64,000 nt of DNA from CAWAYR01 sp050250875 (GCA_050250875.1 JBFWNV010000001.1:1116001-1180000); one strand, 5' to 3'; numbered from the stretch's first letter, positions 35,155 through 44,289 are shown. Numbers and translations: made by a program. Notes: generated from the sequence alone by a model not told the origin.

Positions 35155-37800
35155 CTACTTCAGCGCCGCGAGCCGGCGCTGAACGAACGGGTTGTCCGGC
35201 AACGTACGGTCCCAGTGCTGCCAGAGCGCAAGACGTTTCCCGTCCAGGGCGGCGGCCTGGCCGGTGTCGCCTGAAGCTCGGTGGAGCCGCGCAAGACCCT
35301 CGTAGAGCAAGGCGAGGCTGTTGGCGTCTCGAAGGTCATGGTCCACGTCGGCCTTGGTCTGTGTCACCTGCGTCAGCAGCGTCTGGTACTCGGCAATCGC
35401 CGCCGCCACCCGGCCCTCGTCGGCGAGCTGATCCGCGCGGGCCAGCAACACGGTGAACAACGCGTCGTCGAACGCCAAGGTCCGGGCCGGATAGTCCTTG
35501 GTGTCGGTGAGAATGGCGAGCGCCTTCTCGATTCGCTGTTTCGCCTCGGACACGCGATCGAGGCGACGCAGCGCGTAGCTCGAGCCGGCCAGGGTCAGGG
35601 CACTGTCGCGGCGAGCCCGCACGTTGTTTTGTATTTCGTCGAGCCGGCCGAGGGCGGCGTCGTACATGGCCAGCGCTTCCGACGGGTCGCGCCACCGCAG
35701 GATATCGCCCAGCTCCCGGCCCACCGTGCCGACGCGGCTGCGACTGGTGTAGTCGCCGGGATCGCTGCGTGCGCCAGCCTCCATCATCTCGAAGGCCTCA
35801 CGCAGCGGGACCATCGCCTCCATCGGACGCTCCAGGCTCACGCTGCGGTCTTCACCGAGGATGAACCCCTCGCGCAGCAGCAGTCCGTACCCGTTGAACA
35901 TCGGGATCGAGCCCGTGTTGGGCGTGTCAGGCACACGGTCCGCATAGGCCCGCGACTCGCGAATGACGTCGAGCGCGCCGTAAAGATCGCCTTGGAGCCT
36001 GAGCGCGTTGGCCAGGATGCTCAACGAGGTGCTGAGGACACCCGGGTCGGCGCCCATCGTCCGGACCAGCTCTACATGCCGTCTGGCCAGCCGGACGCCC
36101 TCGTCGTAGCGGCGAAGATTGATGTTGGCGAGCGCGATGTTCGAGTACCTCGCGATCACGGCCTGCCGCTGCGCCGGCGTGGTTCGTTCGTCGTCCAGCA
36201 CGTCCTCGATGCGCATCGCGGCGCCCGTGGCATGCGCGATCGCGTCGGCGACACGGCGCACGGATTCAGCGACGATCATGCGGTCGTGACGGATGTCCAC
36301 CGACAGAACGAGGGCACGCAGGTCGCTGGGCCGGGCGGCCAACACCGTTTCGATCAAGGTGTGGGCCGTGAGAAGGCTGGCCTCGGCGTCGTCGAAGCGT
36401 CCCAGGGTCGGCCCGGTCGGCACGCCCTGGATCCTCGCCATGCTCACGTAGCCGTCGGCGACCTCATAGGCCAGATCGAGGTCCGATCGCGCAGCGGCCG
36501 ACAGGCCTTCGAGGTACTGGAGTGATGCCGCCACCAGTACTTCACGCGCCTGCGTCGTGCCTGGCACGTAGTTGAGGCTGGCATCGAGCGCGAAGACCTG
36601 TCCTGACAACTGACGCAACTGCTGGAATCGGCTGTCCGCGATTCGTCGCTGGCGGTCGGTGACGAAGAGACCGACGGACAGCAGCGCCACCGTCACGATG
36701 GCCGCCGCGACCGGCCACGGGTGCCGCCGCAGGAAGGTGACGGTGCGGTAGGCCACCGTGGCGGGCCTGGCCGTGATCGGCTCGTGGCGCAGGTGGCGGC
36801 GCAGGTCTTCAGCGAGAGCGGACACGCTCTCATAGCGTTCGGCCGGGTCGCGCTTCAGGGCCTTCGCGACGATGGCATCGAGATCGCCTTGCAATCGACG
36901 GCGCGTGCGGGCGTCGGCGACGACCTCCGACGGTCGTCGCGGCCCGTCCTCGGTCGGACGGTGGCCGGTCACGAGCAGGTACAGCAGCACGCCCAACCCG
37001 TAGACATCCGTGGCCGTCGTGACCGCGCCGCCCTGCACCTGTTCCGGCGCGGCGTACTCGGGCGTGAAGCGGCGTGAACCGGCGGCCTCCTCGCCGCGGG
37101 GCTCGAGGTCGAGCCACGACCCGACGCCGAAGTCGAGCAGCTTCACTCGGCCCTCGCCGTCCACGAGCACGTTCGAGGGCTTCAGGTCGCGATGCAACAC
37201 CAAGTGGGTGTGCGCGTGCGCCACCGCGTCCGAGGCCTGCAACAGGAGCTCGAGGCGGGCCGGAACGTCGAGGCGCTGCGCCTCGGCGAAGGCGTCGATC
37301 CTGCGGCCCTCGACATACTCGAGCACCAGGTAGGGCTGACCGGCCGCGGTGACGCCGGCATCGAGCAGACGGGCGATGTTGGGATGCGACAGCCGCGCCA
37401 GCAACGTGCCCTCGAGCGTGAAGGTCGCCTCTGCGTGGCGTTCGAGCACCGCCAGCTGCAGCAGCTTGAGCGCGACGGCGCCCTCGTAGCGGCCGTCGCT
37501 GCGGTGCGCCTTCCACACGACGCCCATGCCGCCAACGCCCAGCGGCACGTCGAGTGAGTAGGCGCCGACGGTCGAGCCGGCCAGGTCTGGCTCGATATCG
37601 GTCAGGGCGGGAGTGTCGAGAAAGGTCGAGCCGAGCAGCCGTTCATGGGAGGCGAGCAGGTGCGTGAGAATCTCTGCCGCGGTCGCGTCGGTCACCCGCA
37701 GCTCGTCGAGGAAGACGCGGCGAGCGGTGTCGTCGAGATCGAGGGCCCGGTCGAACAGCGGGCTGACGACGTGCCACACGGCCGGGTCGAGGCGCTTCAT
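35155..37800 (-). CDS. Ser/Thr protein kinase with TPR sensor region
   Basis: 881 residues from ATG 37800. It has the same plan as the kinase at 3101-5473: an N-terminal leader, a kinase domain with GVGGMGVVW, lysine K112, HRDLKPSN (D205) and DFG (D223), one membrane segment (WPVAAAIVTVALLSVGLFV, about residue 355), and about 490 residues of TPR-like helices. It lies 49 bp after the ECF sigma gene at 37850-38422. Its pair is divergent from the three secreted-protein genes starting at 38528, which are the obvious candidate targets. Confidence 0.92.
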   Translation of the reverse strand: MKRLDPAVWHVVSPLFDRALDLDDTARRVFLDELRVTDATAAEILTHLLASHERLLGSTFLDTPALTDIEPDLAGSTVGAYSLDVPLGVGGMGVVWKAHRSDGRYEGAVALKLLQLAVLERHAEATFTLEGTLLARLSHPNIARLLDAGVTAAGQPYLVLEYVEGRRIDAFAEAQRLDVPARLELLLQASDAVAHAHTHLVLHRDLKPSNVLVDGEGRVKLLDFGVGSWLDLEPRGEEAAGSRRFTPEYAAPEQVQGGAVTTATDVYGLGVLLYLLVTGHRPTEDGPRRPSEVVADARTRRRLQGDLDAIVAKALKRDPAERYESVSALAEDLRRHLRHEPITARPATVAYRTVTFLRRHPWPVAAAIVTVALLSVGLFVTDRQRRIADSRFQQLRQLSGQVFALDASLNYVPGTTQAREVLVAASLQYLEGLSAAARSDLDLAYEVADGYVSMARIQGVPTGPTLGRFDDAEASLLTAHTLIETVLAARPSDLRALVLSVDIRHDRMIVAESVRRVADAIAHATGAAMRIEDVLDDERTTPAQRQAVIARYSNIALANINLRRYDEGVRLARRHVELVRTMGADPGVLSTSLSILANALRLQGDLYGALDVIRESRAYADRVPDTPNTGSIPMFNGYGLLLREGFILGEDRSVSLERPMEAMVPLREAFEMMEAGARSDPGDYTSRSRVGTVGRELGDILRWRDPSEALAMYDAALGRLDEIQNNVRARRDSALTLAGSSYALRRLDRVSEAKQRIEKALAILTDTKDYPARTLAFDDALFTVLLARADQLADEGRVAAAIAEYQTLLTQVTQTKADVDHDLRDANSLALLYEGLARLHRASGDTGQAAALDGKRLALWQHWDRTLPDNPFVQRRLAALK

Positions 37801-37849
37801 GGGTTCCCTGGAGACGATCGGAACCGGTCGCGAAAAGGCGACACGGCGG

Positions 37850-38422
37850 CTATGCGTCTTCCAGTTCTTCGCGCAGGAGCACGCGCGCCTTCGCCCAGTC
37901 GCGCTGGACGGTGCGTTCCGACACGCCGCGCATGGCGGCGATCTCGGCAAACGTCAGCCCGCAGAAGAACTTGAGGTCCACCAGCTGCGCCAGCGCCGGA
38001 TCCAAGCGCTCGAGCTCGACCAGCCCGGCGCCGATGCGCTCGACCTCGGAGCTGCCGGCCGCGGGCGCCGCCACGCCGTCGTCGAGGACGGTGAAGGTCA
38101 GCTCGCCGCCGCGCTTCAGCGCGCGGCGCTCACGCACGTAGTCGATGACCAGGCCGCGCATGGCCCGGGACGCGTACGCGAAGAAGTGCTGACGGTCGGG
38201 GAACGCCAAGGCGTCGCGCTTCGAGATCTCGAGATACGCCTCGTGCAGCAAGGTGGTCGTGCCGAGAGTGACGTGCCGGCCGGCGCGGTGGACGTGCGAT
38301 TCGGCCAGCCGGTGCAGTTCCGTGTAGAGGGCTTCGAACAGGGCCGTCTGGGCTCCGGCACCACGGGCGTCGGCCGCGGCGATCAGGGCGCTGAGCGGCA
38401 CGTCTGGACTCGGGGACCTCAT
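37850..38422 (-). CDS. ECF sigma factor, SigK-like (kinase-linked type)
   Basis: 190 residues. Region 2 includes ALFEALYTELHRLAESH, TLLHEAYLEISKRD and HFFAYASRAMRGLVIDYVRERRA. Region 4 has a helix-turn-helix at TFAEIAAMRGVSERTVQRDWAKAR. No anti-sigma gene is present; a TPR kinase follows on the same strand. The promoter region shared with the divergent secreted proteins is only 105 bp (38423-38527). Confidence 0.92.
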   Translation of the reverse strand: MRSPSPDVPLSALIAAADARGAGAQTALFEALYTELHRLAESHVHRAGRHVTLGTTTLLHEAYLEISKRDALAFPDRQHFFAYASRAMRGLVIDYVRERRALKRGGELTFTVLDDGVAAPAAGSSEVERIGAGLVELERLDPALAQLVDLKFFCGLTFAEIAAMRGVSERTVQRDWAKARVLLREELEDA

Positions 38423-38527
38423 ACCTGCGGCGATGCTACCACCCGAACCGGCAACGACAGTGTCGGGTTCTCCGGCGCGCCTCCGATCTATCCCAGCGAC
38501 GGCCGCTTCTGCCCATCGGAGGACGAC

Positions 38528-40075
38528 ATGAACCGTGCGCCCCGCCTGATCTGGTCTCTCTGTGCCCTGGTGTTACCGACCGTCGCCGGCGCCCAACCGA
38601 TCGGTACGTTCAGCTGGCAGCTGCAGCCTTACTGCAACCGGGTGACCGTGGCCGTCACGCAGAACGGCGGAATCTACACCGCCGACGGCTACGACGACCA
38701 GTGCGGCGCGGCTCAGCGCGCGCCGCTGGTCGGACTGGCGACGCCGAATCCCGACGGGACCATCGGCTTCGGCTTGAACGTCGTCACCGTGCCGGGCGGG
38801 CGCGGCGTCCAGATCGAGGCGCGCATCACCCTGGCGGGCCTCAGCGGGTCGTGGAGCGACAGCGCCGGCAACAGCGGCACGTTCGCCTTCGGCGCGAATA
38901 CGGGCGGCAGCCCGCGGCCCGCCCCGGCGACCGGGGGCTCGACGATTCCCAACACCTTCGCACTGCTCAACGACGGCGGGTTCCTGGCCCGGGGTACAGC
39001 AGGGGTAGGAGTCATTCCGGCGTCTGGCGCCGGCGCTCGGATGATGTGGCATCCGCGGAAAGGGGCGTTCAGGGCCGGCGAAGTCACCTTTCCCGGGTGG
39101 GACGACGTGAACATCGGCTCACATAGTGCCGCCTTCGGGTTCAACAACGTCGCCTCAGGGCCCTACAGTCTTGCCGGCGGTGTGGACTCGGCCGCGCAGG
39201 GGATCGCCACCATCGCCTACGGCTCGAACGCCGGGGCGGTCGGGAACTACAGCGTGGCGTTCGGCGCCAACACGCGCGCCAATGGCGCGCTGAGCGCGGC
39301 GTTCGGCCAGAGCACCGTCGCGTCGGGCACCTACAGCGTCGCCGCGGGATTCAACGCCAGCGCCACCGGCGTTGCCAGTCAGGCGTTCGGCCAGAACACC
39401 GACGCCGACGGGGCGTTCAGCGTGGCGTTCGGCAACGCGAGCACTGCCTCAGGGAACGCGAGCATGGCGGTCGGAACCACTGCCTTCGCCAGCGGTGAAT
39501 CGGCGATCGCGATCGGCTTGCGGGCGACCGCGACCGGCGCCGGCACCGTCGTCCTCGGCTCGGATGCGACGGCGGCCACCACCGGCATGTTCATGTTCGG
39601 CGACCGGTCCACCACGAACGACCTGACCAGCGCCGGCCAGAACGAGTTCCTGGTACGGGCGGCCGGTGGGACGATCTTCTACAGCAATGCCGCCATGACC
39701 ACCGGCGTGCTCCTCTCCGCAGGGGGCGGGGGGTGGTCGAACCTGTCCGACGCGAACCTGAAGACCGGATTCCGCGACCTCGACGGCGAGCACGTGCTCG
39801 GCAAGCTGGCCGCGATGCCGGTGCGCGAATGGAGCTACATCAGCCAGGATGCGGCGATTCGCCACGTCGGCCCGACCGCACAGGACTTCCGGGCGGCATT
39901 CGGCCTTGGCGAGAGCGACGTGCGCATCGGCAGCGTCGATGCCGATGGCGTCGCGCTCGCGGCCGTGAAGGCGCTCGAAGCGCGGACCCGGGCGACCAAC
40001 GAGCGGCTGACGCACGAGAACGACGAGCTGCGGGCGCGGCTGGCGCGCCTCGAGTCGCTGCTCGAGAAGCGGTGA
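38528..40075 (+). CDS. Secreted beta-roll protein with self-cleaving S74 chaperone domain (copy 1)
   Basis: 515 residues from ATG 38528 with a GGAGGAC ribosome site; signal peptide ends at VAGAQ. Parts in order: a conserved domain (24-~135) with cysteines C36 and C59; a linker; a YadA-head-like region (~195-345) of 14-residue units such as AFGQSTVASGTYSV; GMFMFGDRSTTNDL; then an S74 'chaperone of endosialidase' domain with the S407-D-x3-K412 dyad, and a C-terminal coiled coil. S74 domains help trimers fold and then cut themselves off. The mature product is probably a surface-displayed trimeric fibre. Confidence 0.88.
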   Translation: MNRAPRLIWSLCALVLPTVAGAQPIGTFSWQLQPYCNRVTVAVTQNGGIYTADGYDDQCGAAQRAPLVGLATPNPDGTIGFGLNVVTVPGGRGVQIEARITLAGLSGSWSDSAGNSGTFAFGANTGGSPRPAPATGGSTIPNTFALLNDGGFLARGTAGVGVIPASGAGARMMWHPRKGAFRAGEVTFPGWDDVNIGSHSAAFGFNNVASGPYSLAGGVDSAAQGIATIAYGSNAGAVGNYSVAFGANTRANGALSAAFGQSTVASGTYSVAAGFNASATGVASQAFGQNTDADGAFSVAFGNASTASGNASMAVGTTAFASGESAIAIGLRATATGAGTVVLGSDATAATTGMFMFGDRSTTNDLTSAGQNEFLVRAAGGTIFYSNAAMTTGVLLSAGGGGWSNLSDANLKTGFRDLDGEHVLGKLAAMPVREWSYISQDAAIRHVGPTAQDFRAAFGLGESDVRIGSVDADGVALAAVKALEARTRATNERLTHENDELRARLARLESLLEKR

Positions 40076-40083
40076 GGTCTCCG

Positions 40084-41661
40084 ATGCTGATTCGATTCCA
40101 CCTCGGGGCCCTGGCGCTGTCGATCGGGCTCGTCGCCCAATCGGCCTCCGCTCAGTCACTTGGCACCTTCCGCTGGCAGCTGCAGCCGTACTGCAACGTC
40201 GTCACCGTCAACGTCGTCCAGCAGGGTGCCGTCTACACGGTGGATGGCCACGACGATCAATGCGGCGCCCCGCAACGGGCGCCGCTCGTCGGACTGGCCA
40301 CGCCGAACCCCGACGGGACCATCGGGTTCGGCTTGAACGTCGTCACCGTGCCAGGCGGCCGCGGCGTCCAGATCGACGCGCGCATCGCTCTGGCCACACT
40401 GAGTGGCACGTGGCGCGACAGCGCCGGCAACAGCGGGACGTTCGCGTTCGGGGCCAGCACCGGCGGCAGTCCGCGACCGCTGCCGACTACGGCGGCCTCA
40501 CCGATTCCAGGCGCGTTCTCGCTCCGGTCCGACGGTGGCTTTCTCGCCGCTGGGCTGACCGGCGTGGGCACCATCCCGGGGGTGGGTCCCGGCGCACGAA
40601 TGATGTGGTACCCCGGCAAGGCAGCGTTCCGCGCCGGCACGGTCGCCGGCGCGCAGTGGGACGACGCCAACGTCGGCAGCGGCAGCATGGCGATGGGCCA
40701 AAGCTCGGTGGCCAGCGGCTACGCCAGTACGGCGCTGGGCGTCAGCACGACGGCCAGCGGGCAGGCCAGCACGGCACTGGGCGATGGGACGGTGGCCAGC
40801 GGCAGCTCCAGCACCGCAATGGGCAACGACACCGCGGCCAGTGGCGCCGCCAGCACAGCGATGGGCGACGAGACCGTGGCGAGTGGCGCCAGCAGCACCG
40901 CGATGGGCGACGAGACAGAGGCCAGTGGTGTCTCGAGCACGGCGATGGGCTCCGCCACGAGGGCCAGCGGCATCTGGAGCACGGCGATGGGCGTCAGCAC
41001 CACGGCCACCGGCAGCGGCAGTCTGGTGGCCGGCAACAGCAGCGGCGCAGGAGGCACCGATGCCATCGCGTTGGGCCTGCGGGTGAACGCCAATGGCACG
41101 GGCAGCGTCGTCCTCGGGTCGGATGCCACGGCGATGACCACCGGCATGTTCATGTTCGGCGACCGGTCCACCACGAACGACCTGGCCAGCGCCGGCCAGA
41201 ACGAGTTCCTGGTGCGGGCCGCCGGCGGGACCATCTTCTACAGTAATGCCGCCATGACCACCGGCGTGCTCCTGGCGGCCGGCACCTCGACCTGGCAGTC
41301 GCTGGGCGTGTCGGACGAGAACCGCAAGACGGACTTCCGCGACCTCGACAGCGAGCTGGTCCTCGACAAGCTGGCGGCGCTGCCGGTGCGTGAGTGGCGC
41401 TACACCACCCAGGACGCCGGCATCCGGCACGTCGGCCCGACCGCGCAGGACTTCCGTGCCGCCTTCGGTCTGGGCGAGAGCGACGAGCGCATCGGCAGCG
41501 TCGACGCCGACGGCATCGCGCTGGCAGGAGTGAAGGCCCTCGATGCCCGTACCCGCGCCACCAACGAGGCTCTGTCGCGTCAGAACGAAATGCTGACGCA
41601 CGCGGTCGCCGACCTGCGCGCGAGGCTCGCGCGTCTCGAAGCCCTGCTCGACAAGCGGTAA
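40084..41661 (+). CDS. Secreted beta-roll protein with self-cleaving S74 chaperone domain (copy 2)
   Basis: 525 residues, starting 8 bases after copy 1; signal peptide ends in ASAQS. Same plan as copy 1: shared N-domain (C37, C60), then a very regular beta-roll of at least seven 14-residue units of the type STAMGxxTxASGx (DNA period 42 bp, about 40690-41020), then the S74 domain with S410-D-x3-K415 and a coiled coil. The beta-roll is the YadA head fold, used by trimeric adhesins. Without a membrane anchor, the fibre may be released or attached by the N-domain. Confidence 0.88.
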   Translation: MLIRFHLGALALSIGLVAQSASAQSLGTFRWQLQPYCNVVTVNVVQQGAVYTVDGHDDQCGAPQRAPLVGLATPNPDGTIGFGLNVVTVPGGRGVQIDARIALATLSGTWRDSAGNSGTFAFGASTGGSPRPLPTTAASPIPGAFSLRSDGGFLAAGLTGVGTIPGVGPGARMMWYPGKAAFRAGTVAGAQWDDANVGSGSMAMGQSSVASGYASTALGVSTTASGQASTALGDGTVASGSSSTAMGNDTAASGAASTAMGDETVASGASSTAMGDETEASGVSSTAMGSATRASGIWSTAMGVSTTATGSGSLVAGNSSGAGGTDAIALGLRVNANGTGSVVLGSDATAMTTGMFMFGDRSTTNDLASAGQNEFLVRAAGGTIFYSNAAMTTGVLLAAGTSTWQSLGVSDENRKTDFRDLDSELVLDKLAALPVREWRYTTQDAGIRHVGPTAQDFRAAFGLGESDERIGSVDADGIALAGVKALDARTRATNEALSRQNEMLTHAVADLRARLARLEALLDKR

Positions 41662-41669
41662 GGACGGTC

Positions 41670-43307
41670 ATGCCCCTGCAATTCGCAGTAACCGCCGTCG
41701 TGCTCGTCCTCACGTTCGGCTCCGGCGCGGCGTCCGCACAGTCGCTGGGTACATTTCGCTGGCAACTGCAGCCGTTCTGCAACGTGGTGACGGTGAACGT
41801 CATCCAGCAGGGCGCGGTCTACACCGTGGATGGCTTCGACGACCAATGCGGGGCGCCTCAGCGCGCGCCGCTGGTCGGGCTGGCCACGCCGAACCCCGAC
41901 GGCTCGATCGGTCTGGGTCTGCACGTCGTCACGGTGCCCGGTGGGCGCGGGCTGGACATCGAGGCGCGGATCTCGCTGGCGACCCTGGGCGGCCCGTGGA
42001 GCGACAGCGCCGGCAACACCGGCACGTTCGCGTTCGGCGCCGCCGCCGGCGGCAGCCCGCGACCGCTTCCCACCATCCCGGGATCGGCGATCGCCCCAGG
42101 GTCGATCGCCGCAGCGCAGCTGGCGCCGGGAGCCATCAACGCCGCGGCCGCGGCCTTCGGCACCTGCCCGGGCGGTCAGTACCTGCGCGGCATCCAGGCG
42201 AACGGCACGGTGCTGTGCGAGCCGATTGGCTCGCCGCCGGTGTCCACGGCGTTGCCGGGCGCGGCCGGCAGCGTGGCCTACACGTCGATCGCCATCGGTG
42301 TGGACGGGCTTGCCGTGATCAGCCATCAGGACGAATCCGCCGGCACCCTCCGGGTCACGCATTGCGACAACCGGACCTGTTCGGCCGCCACGTCCACGAC
42401 CGTGGACGACCCGCCGGCGACGGTTGGCGCCCACGGGTCGATTGCCATCGGCGGCGACGGGCTGGCGGTGGTCAGCCACTACGACGCGGGCGCCCAGGCG
42501 CTGCGGGTGACGCATTGCAGCAACGTGGTCTGCACCGCCGCGACGTCCGTCACCATCGACGACAGCGCCAGCGCCGTCGGCCGGTTCACCTCGATCGCGA
42601 TCGGCACCGACGGACTGCCCCTGATCAGCTACCTGGACGACACCGCCGGCACGTTGCGCGTGACCCACTGCGGCAATGTCGCCTGCACCGCTGGCAACAC
42701 GTCGACCACGGTGGACGACCCGGCTCAGGTCGTCGGCGGCTACACGTCGCTGGCGATCGGCAGCGACGGACTCGGGGTGATTGGTCATTCGGACTTCGGC
42801 GCCAACACGCTGCGCGTCACGCACTGCGTCAATGTCGCCTGCACCTTGGCCACGTCGACCACCGCCGACTCGGCCGCCTTCGTCGGCGTCTCGACCTCGC
42901 TCATCATCGGCAGCGACGGGCTGCCGCTCATCGGCCACCGCGACAACGCCGCTCTCGCCCTGCGTGTCACGCACTGCGCCAACCTGACATGCACCGCCGC
43001 CACCTCCGCCACCATCGACGACCATCCGGTCAACAGCGTCGGCGGATTCAAGGGCGTGGCGCTCGGCACCGACGGCCTGGCGGTAATCGCCCACTACGAC
43101 AACACCGCCCTGGTGGTGCGCGTCACGCACTGCAGCAATGTGGCCTGCTCGGCCGCGACATCGACGACGGTGGACGCCCCCGCGACCGGCGCTGGGCGAT
43201 TCGTCGATCTGGCCGTCGGCGCCGACGGCCTGCCGGTGATGAGCTACGGCGACTCGGGCACGGGACAGCTCCGGGTGACGAAATGCGCCAGCCGCACCTG
43301 CCAATGA
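41670..43307 (+). CDS. Secreted protein: shared N-domain plus predicted seven-bladed propeller
   Basis: 545 residues, starting 8 bases after copy 2; signal peptide ends in AASAQS. The first 140 residues are nearly the same as in the two upstream genes. A short linker with CPGGQYLRGIQANGTVLC follows. Then come seven units of about 50 residues (~202-545) of the form SIAIGxDGLxVISHxD..LRVTHCxNxxC..ATSTTVDD. Each unit can supply four strands, so a seven-bladed propeller is likely, with a possible disulfide in every THCxNxxC. No S74 domain is present. The ligand is unknown. Confidence 0.82.
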   Translation: MPLQFAVTAVVLVLTFGSGAASAQSLGTFRWQLQPFCNVVTVNVIQQGAVYTVDGFDDQCGAPQRAPLVGLATPNPDGSIGLGLHVVTVPGGRGLDIEARISLATLGGPWSDSAGNTGTFAFGAAAGGSPRPLPTIPGSAIAPGSIAAAQLAPGAINAAAAAFGTCPGGQYLRGIQANGTVLCEPIGSPPVSTALPGAAGSVAYTSIAIGVDGLAVISHQDESAGTLRVTHCDNRTCSAATSTTVDDPPATVGAHGSIAIGGDGLAVVSHYDAGAQALRVTHCSNVVCTAATSVTIDDSASAVGRFTSIAIGTDGLPLISYLDDTAGTLRVTHCGNVACTAGNTSTTVDDPAQVVGGYTSLAIGSDGLGVIGHSDFGANTLRVTHCVNVACTLATSTTADSAAFVGVSTSLIIGSDGLPLIGHRDNAALALRVTHCANLTCTAATSATIDDHPVNSVGGFKGVALGTDGLAVIAHYDNTALVVRVTHCSNVACSAATSTTVDAPATGAGRFVDLAVGADGLPVMSYGDSGTGQLRVTKCASRTCQ

Positions 43308-43396
43308 CACCACAGGGTGTCCGCGCTCGCCCGTGCCGGCCCGACCGCAGCAGCTATACTTGAGCACTGCCAGGCGCACCAAGCGCGCCGGATACC

Positions 43397-44248
43397 GTGC
43401 TCTCCGCACTCAATTCCACCGACTCGGTCGTCGCCGTCGAGTTGCGTCCGCCCCGGGCCGAACTCGAGGCCGCCGCCGGCATCGACGCCTGGATCGACAC
43501 CTGGCACGCCATCCGCGGCCTGGTGCGCCAGGGCGTGCGCGTGATGGTGACCGACAGCGCCGTCGGCGCCCAGGAAGAGAACAACCTCCGCCACCTGGTC
43601 AACAACCTCGGCCCCGATGTGCCGCGCGACCGCGTGGTGCCGTTCCTGACGACCAAGCACTCGCTCGAGTTCTGCCTGGCCTATGCCGACCAGGTGGTGC
43701 AGCACGCGTTTCCGGCGCTGGTCGTGCTCGGCGGCGACAAGCACGTCGGGCGGGCCCGCTCGGTGGAGCACGCCTGGCAGCTGCGCCGGCTGATCCGCCA
43801 GCGGCATCCGCAGCTGCCGCTCGGCGGCTGGGCCAACCCGGCCGGCGACCCCGTTCGCCAGGCGGCGTTCGTCGCCGGCGGCGACTTCGTCGCCGACTTC
43901 TATCTCACGCAGATCGTGTCGCACCATCGCCTGGGCGACGTCGAGGCGTTCCTGCGCGAGTCGGAGCGGGCCGGCGCCACCGCCCCCGGGATGTTCGGCG
44001 TGTTCTATTACCGCAGCGCCAACCCGGCCACGCTCGAGGTGCTGCGGCAGTTCCTGCCGGTGCCGATCGACGAGCTGAAGGCCGAGTTCGCCGCCGGCGC
44101 CACGCCGGTGGACGTGTGCGCGCGCACCATCCGCGAGCTGCGCGCCGTGGGCGTCCGTCACTTCTATTTGAGCAACCTGCCGCTGACGCGGACGGCGGCG
44201 GTGCTGCGCGCGATTCTCGAACGCGCCGACCTCGTTAAGACGTCGTAA
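43397..44248 (+). CDS. Methylenetetrahydrofolate reductase-like protein
   Basis: 283 residues from GTG 43397. Features of the MTHFR barrel: VAVELRPPRAEL at the first strand, LVVLGGDKHVGR, and GGDFVADFYLTQIV, matching the flavin-site strand of MetF. The region where MetF has its folate-binding residues is not strictly conserved, so it could be a divergent MTHFR or another one-carbon enzyme. No met genes are nearby. Its stop codon lies in the first of two direct repeats. A TATACTT box is at about 43352. Confidence 0.75.
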   Translation: MLSALNSTDSVVAVELRPPRAELEAAAGIDAWIDTWHAIRGLVRQGVRVMVTDSAVGAQEENNLRHLVNNLGPDVPRDRVVPFLTTKHSLEFCLAYADQVVQHAFPALVVLGGDKHVGRARSVEHAWQLRRLIRQRHPQLPLGGWANPAGDPVRQAAFVAGGDFVADFYLTQIVSHHRLGDVEAFLRESERAGATAPGMFGVFYYRSANPATLEVLRQFLPVPIDELKAEFAAGATPVDVCARTIRELRAVGVRHFYLSNLPLTRTAAVLRAILERADLVKTS

Positions 44249-44289
44249 AGCATCTCGCCGCGACGTTGTTAAGGCGTCGTAAAAGCATC
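44234..44289. repeat. Two direct repeats (GTTAAG-CGTCGTAAAGCATC)
   Basis: GTTAAGACGTCGTAAAGCATC (44234-44254) and GTTAAGGCGTCGTAAAAGCATC (44268-44289) are 34 bp apart and differ by one substitution and one inserted A. The first copy includes the last codons and stop of the MTHFR-like gene. Confidence 0.75.

Noticed and set aside
38528..41661. 42-bp periodic repeats that might suggest a CRISPR array
   Set aside because: They are in-frame protein repeats with no unique spacers between identical repeats, and no cas genes are near.
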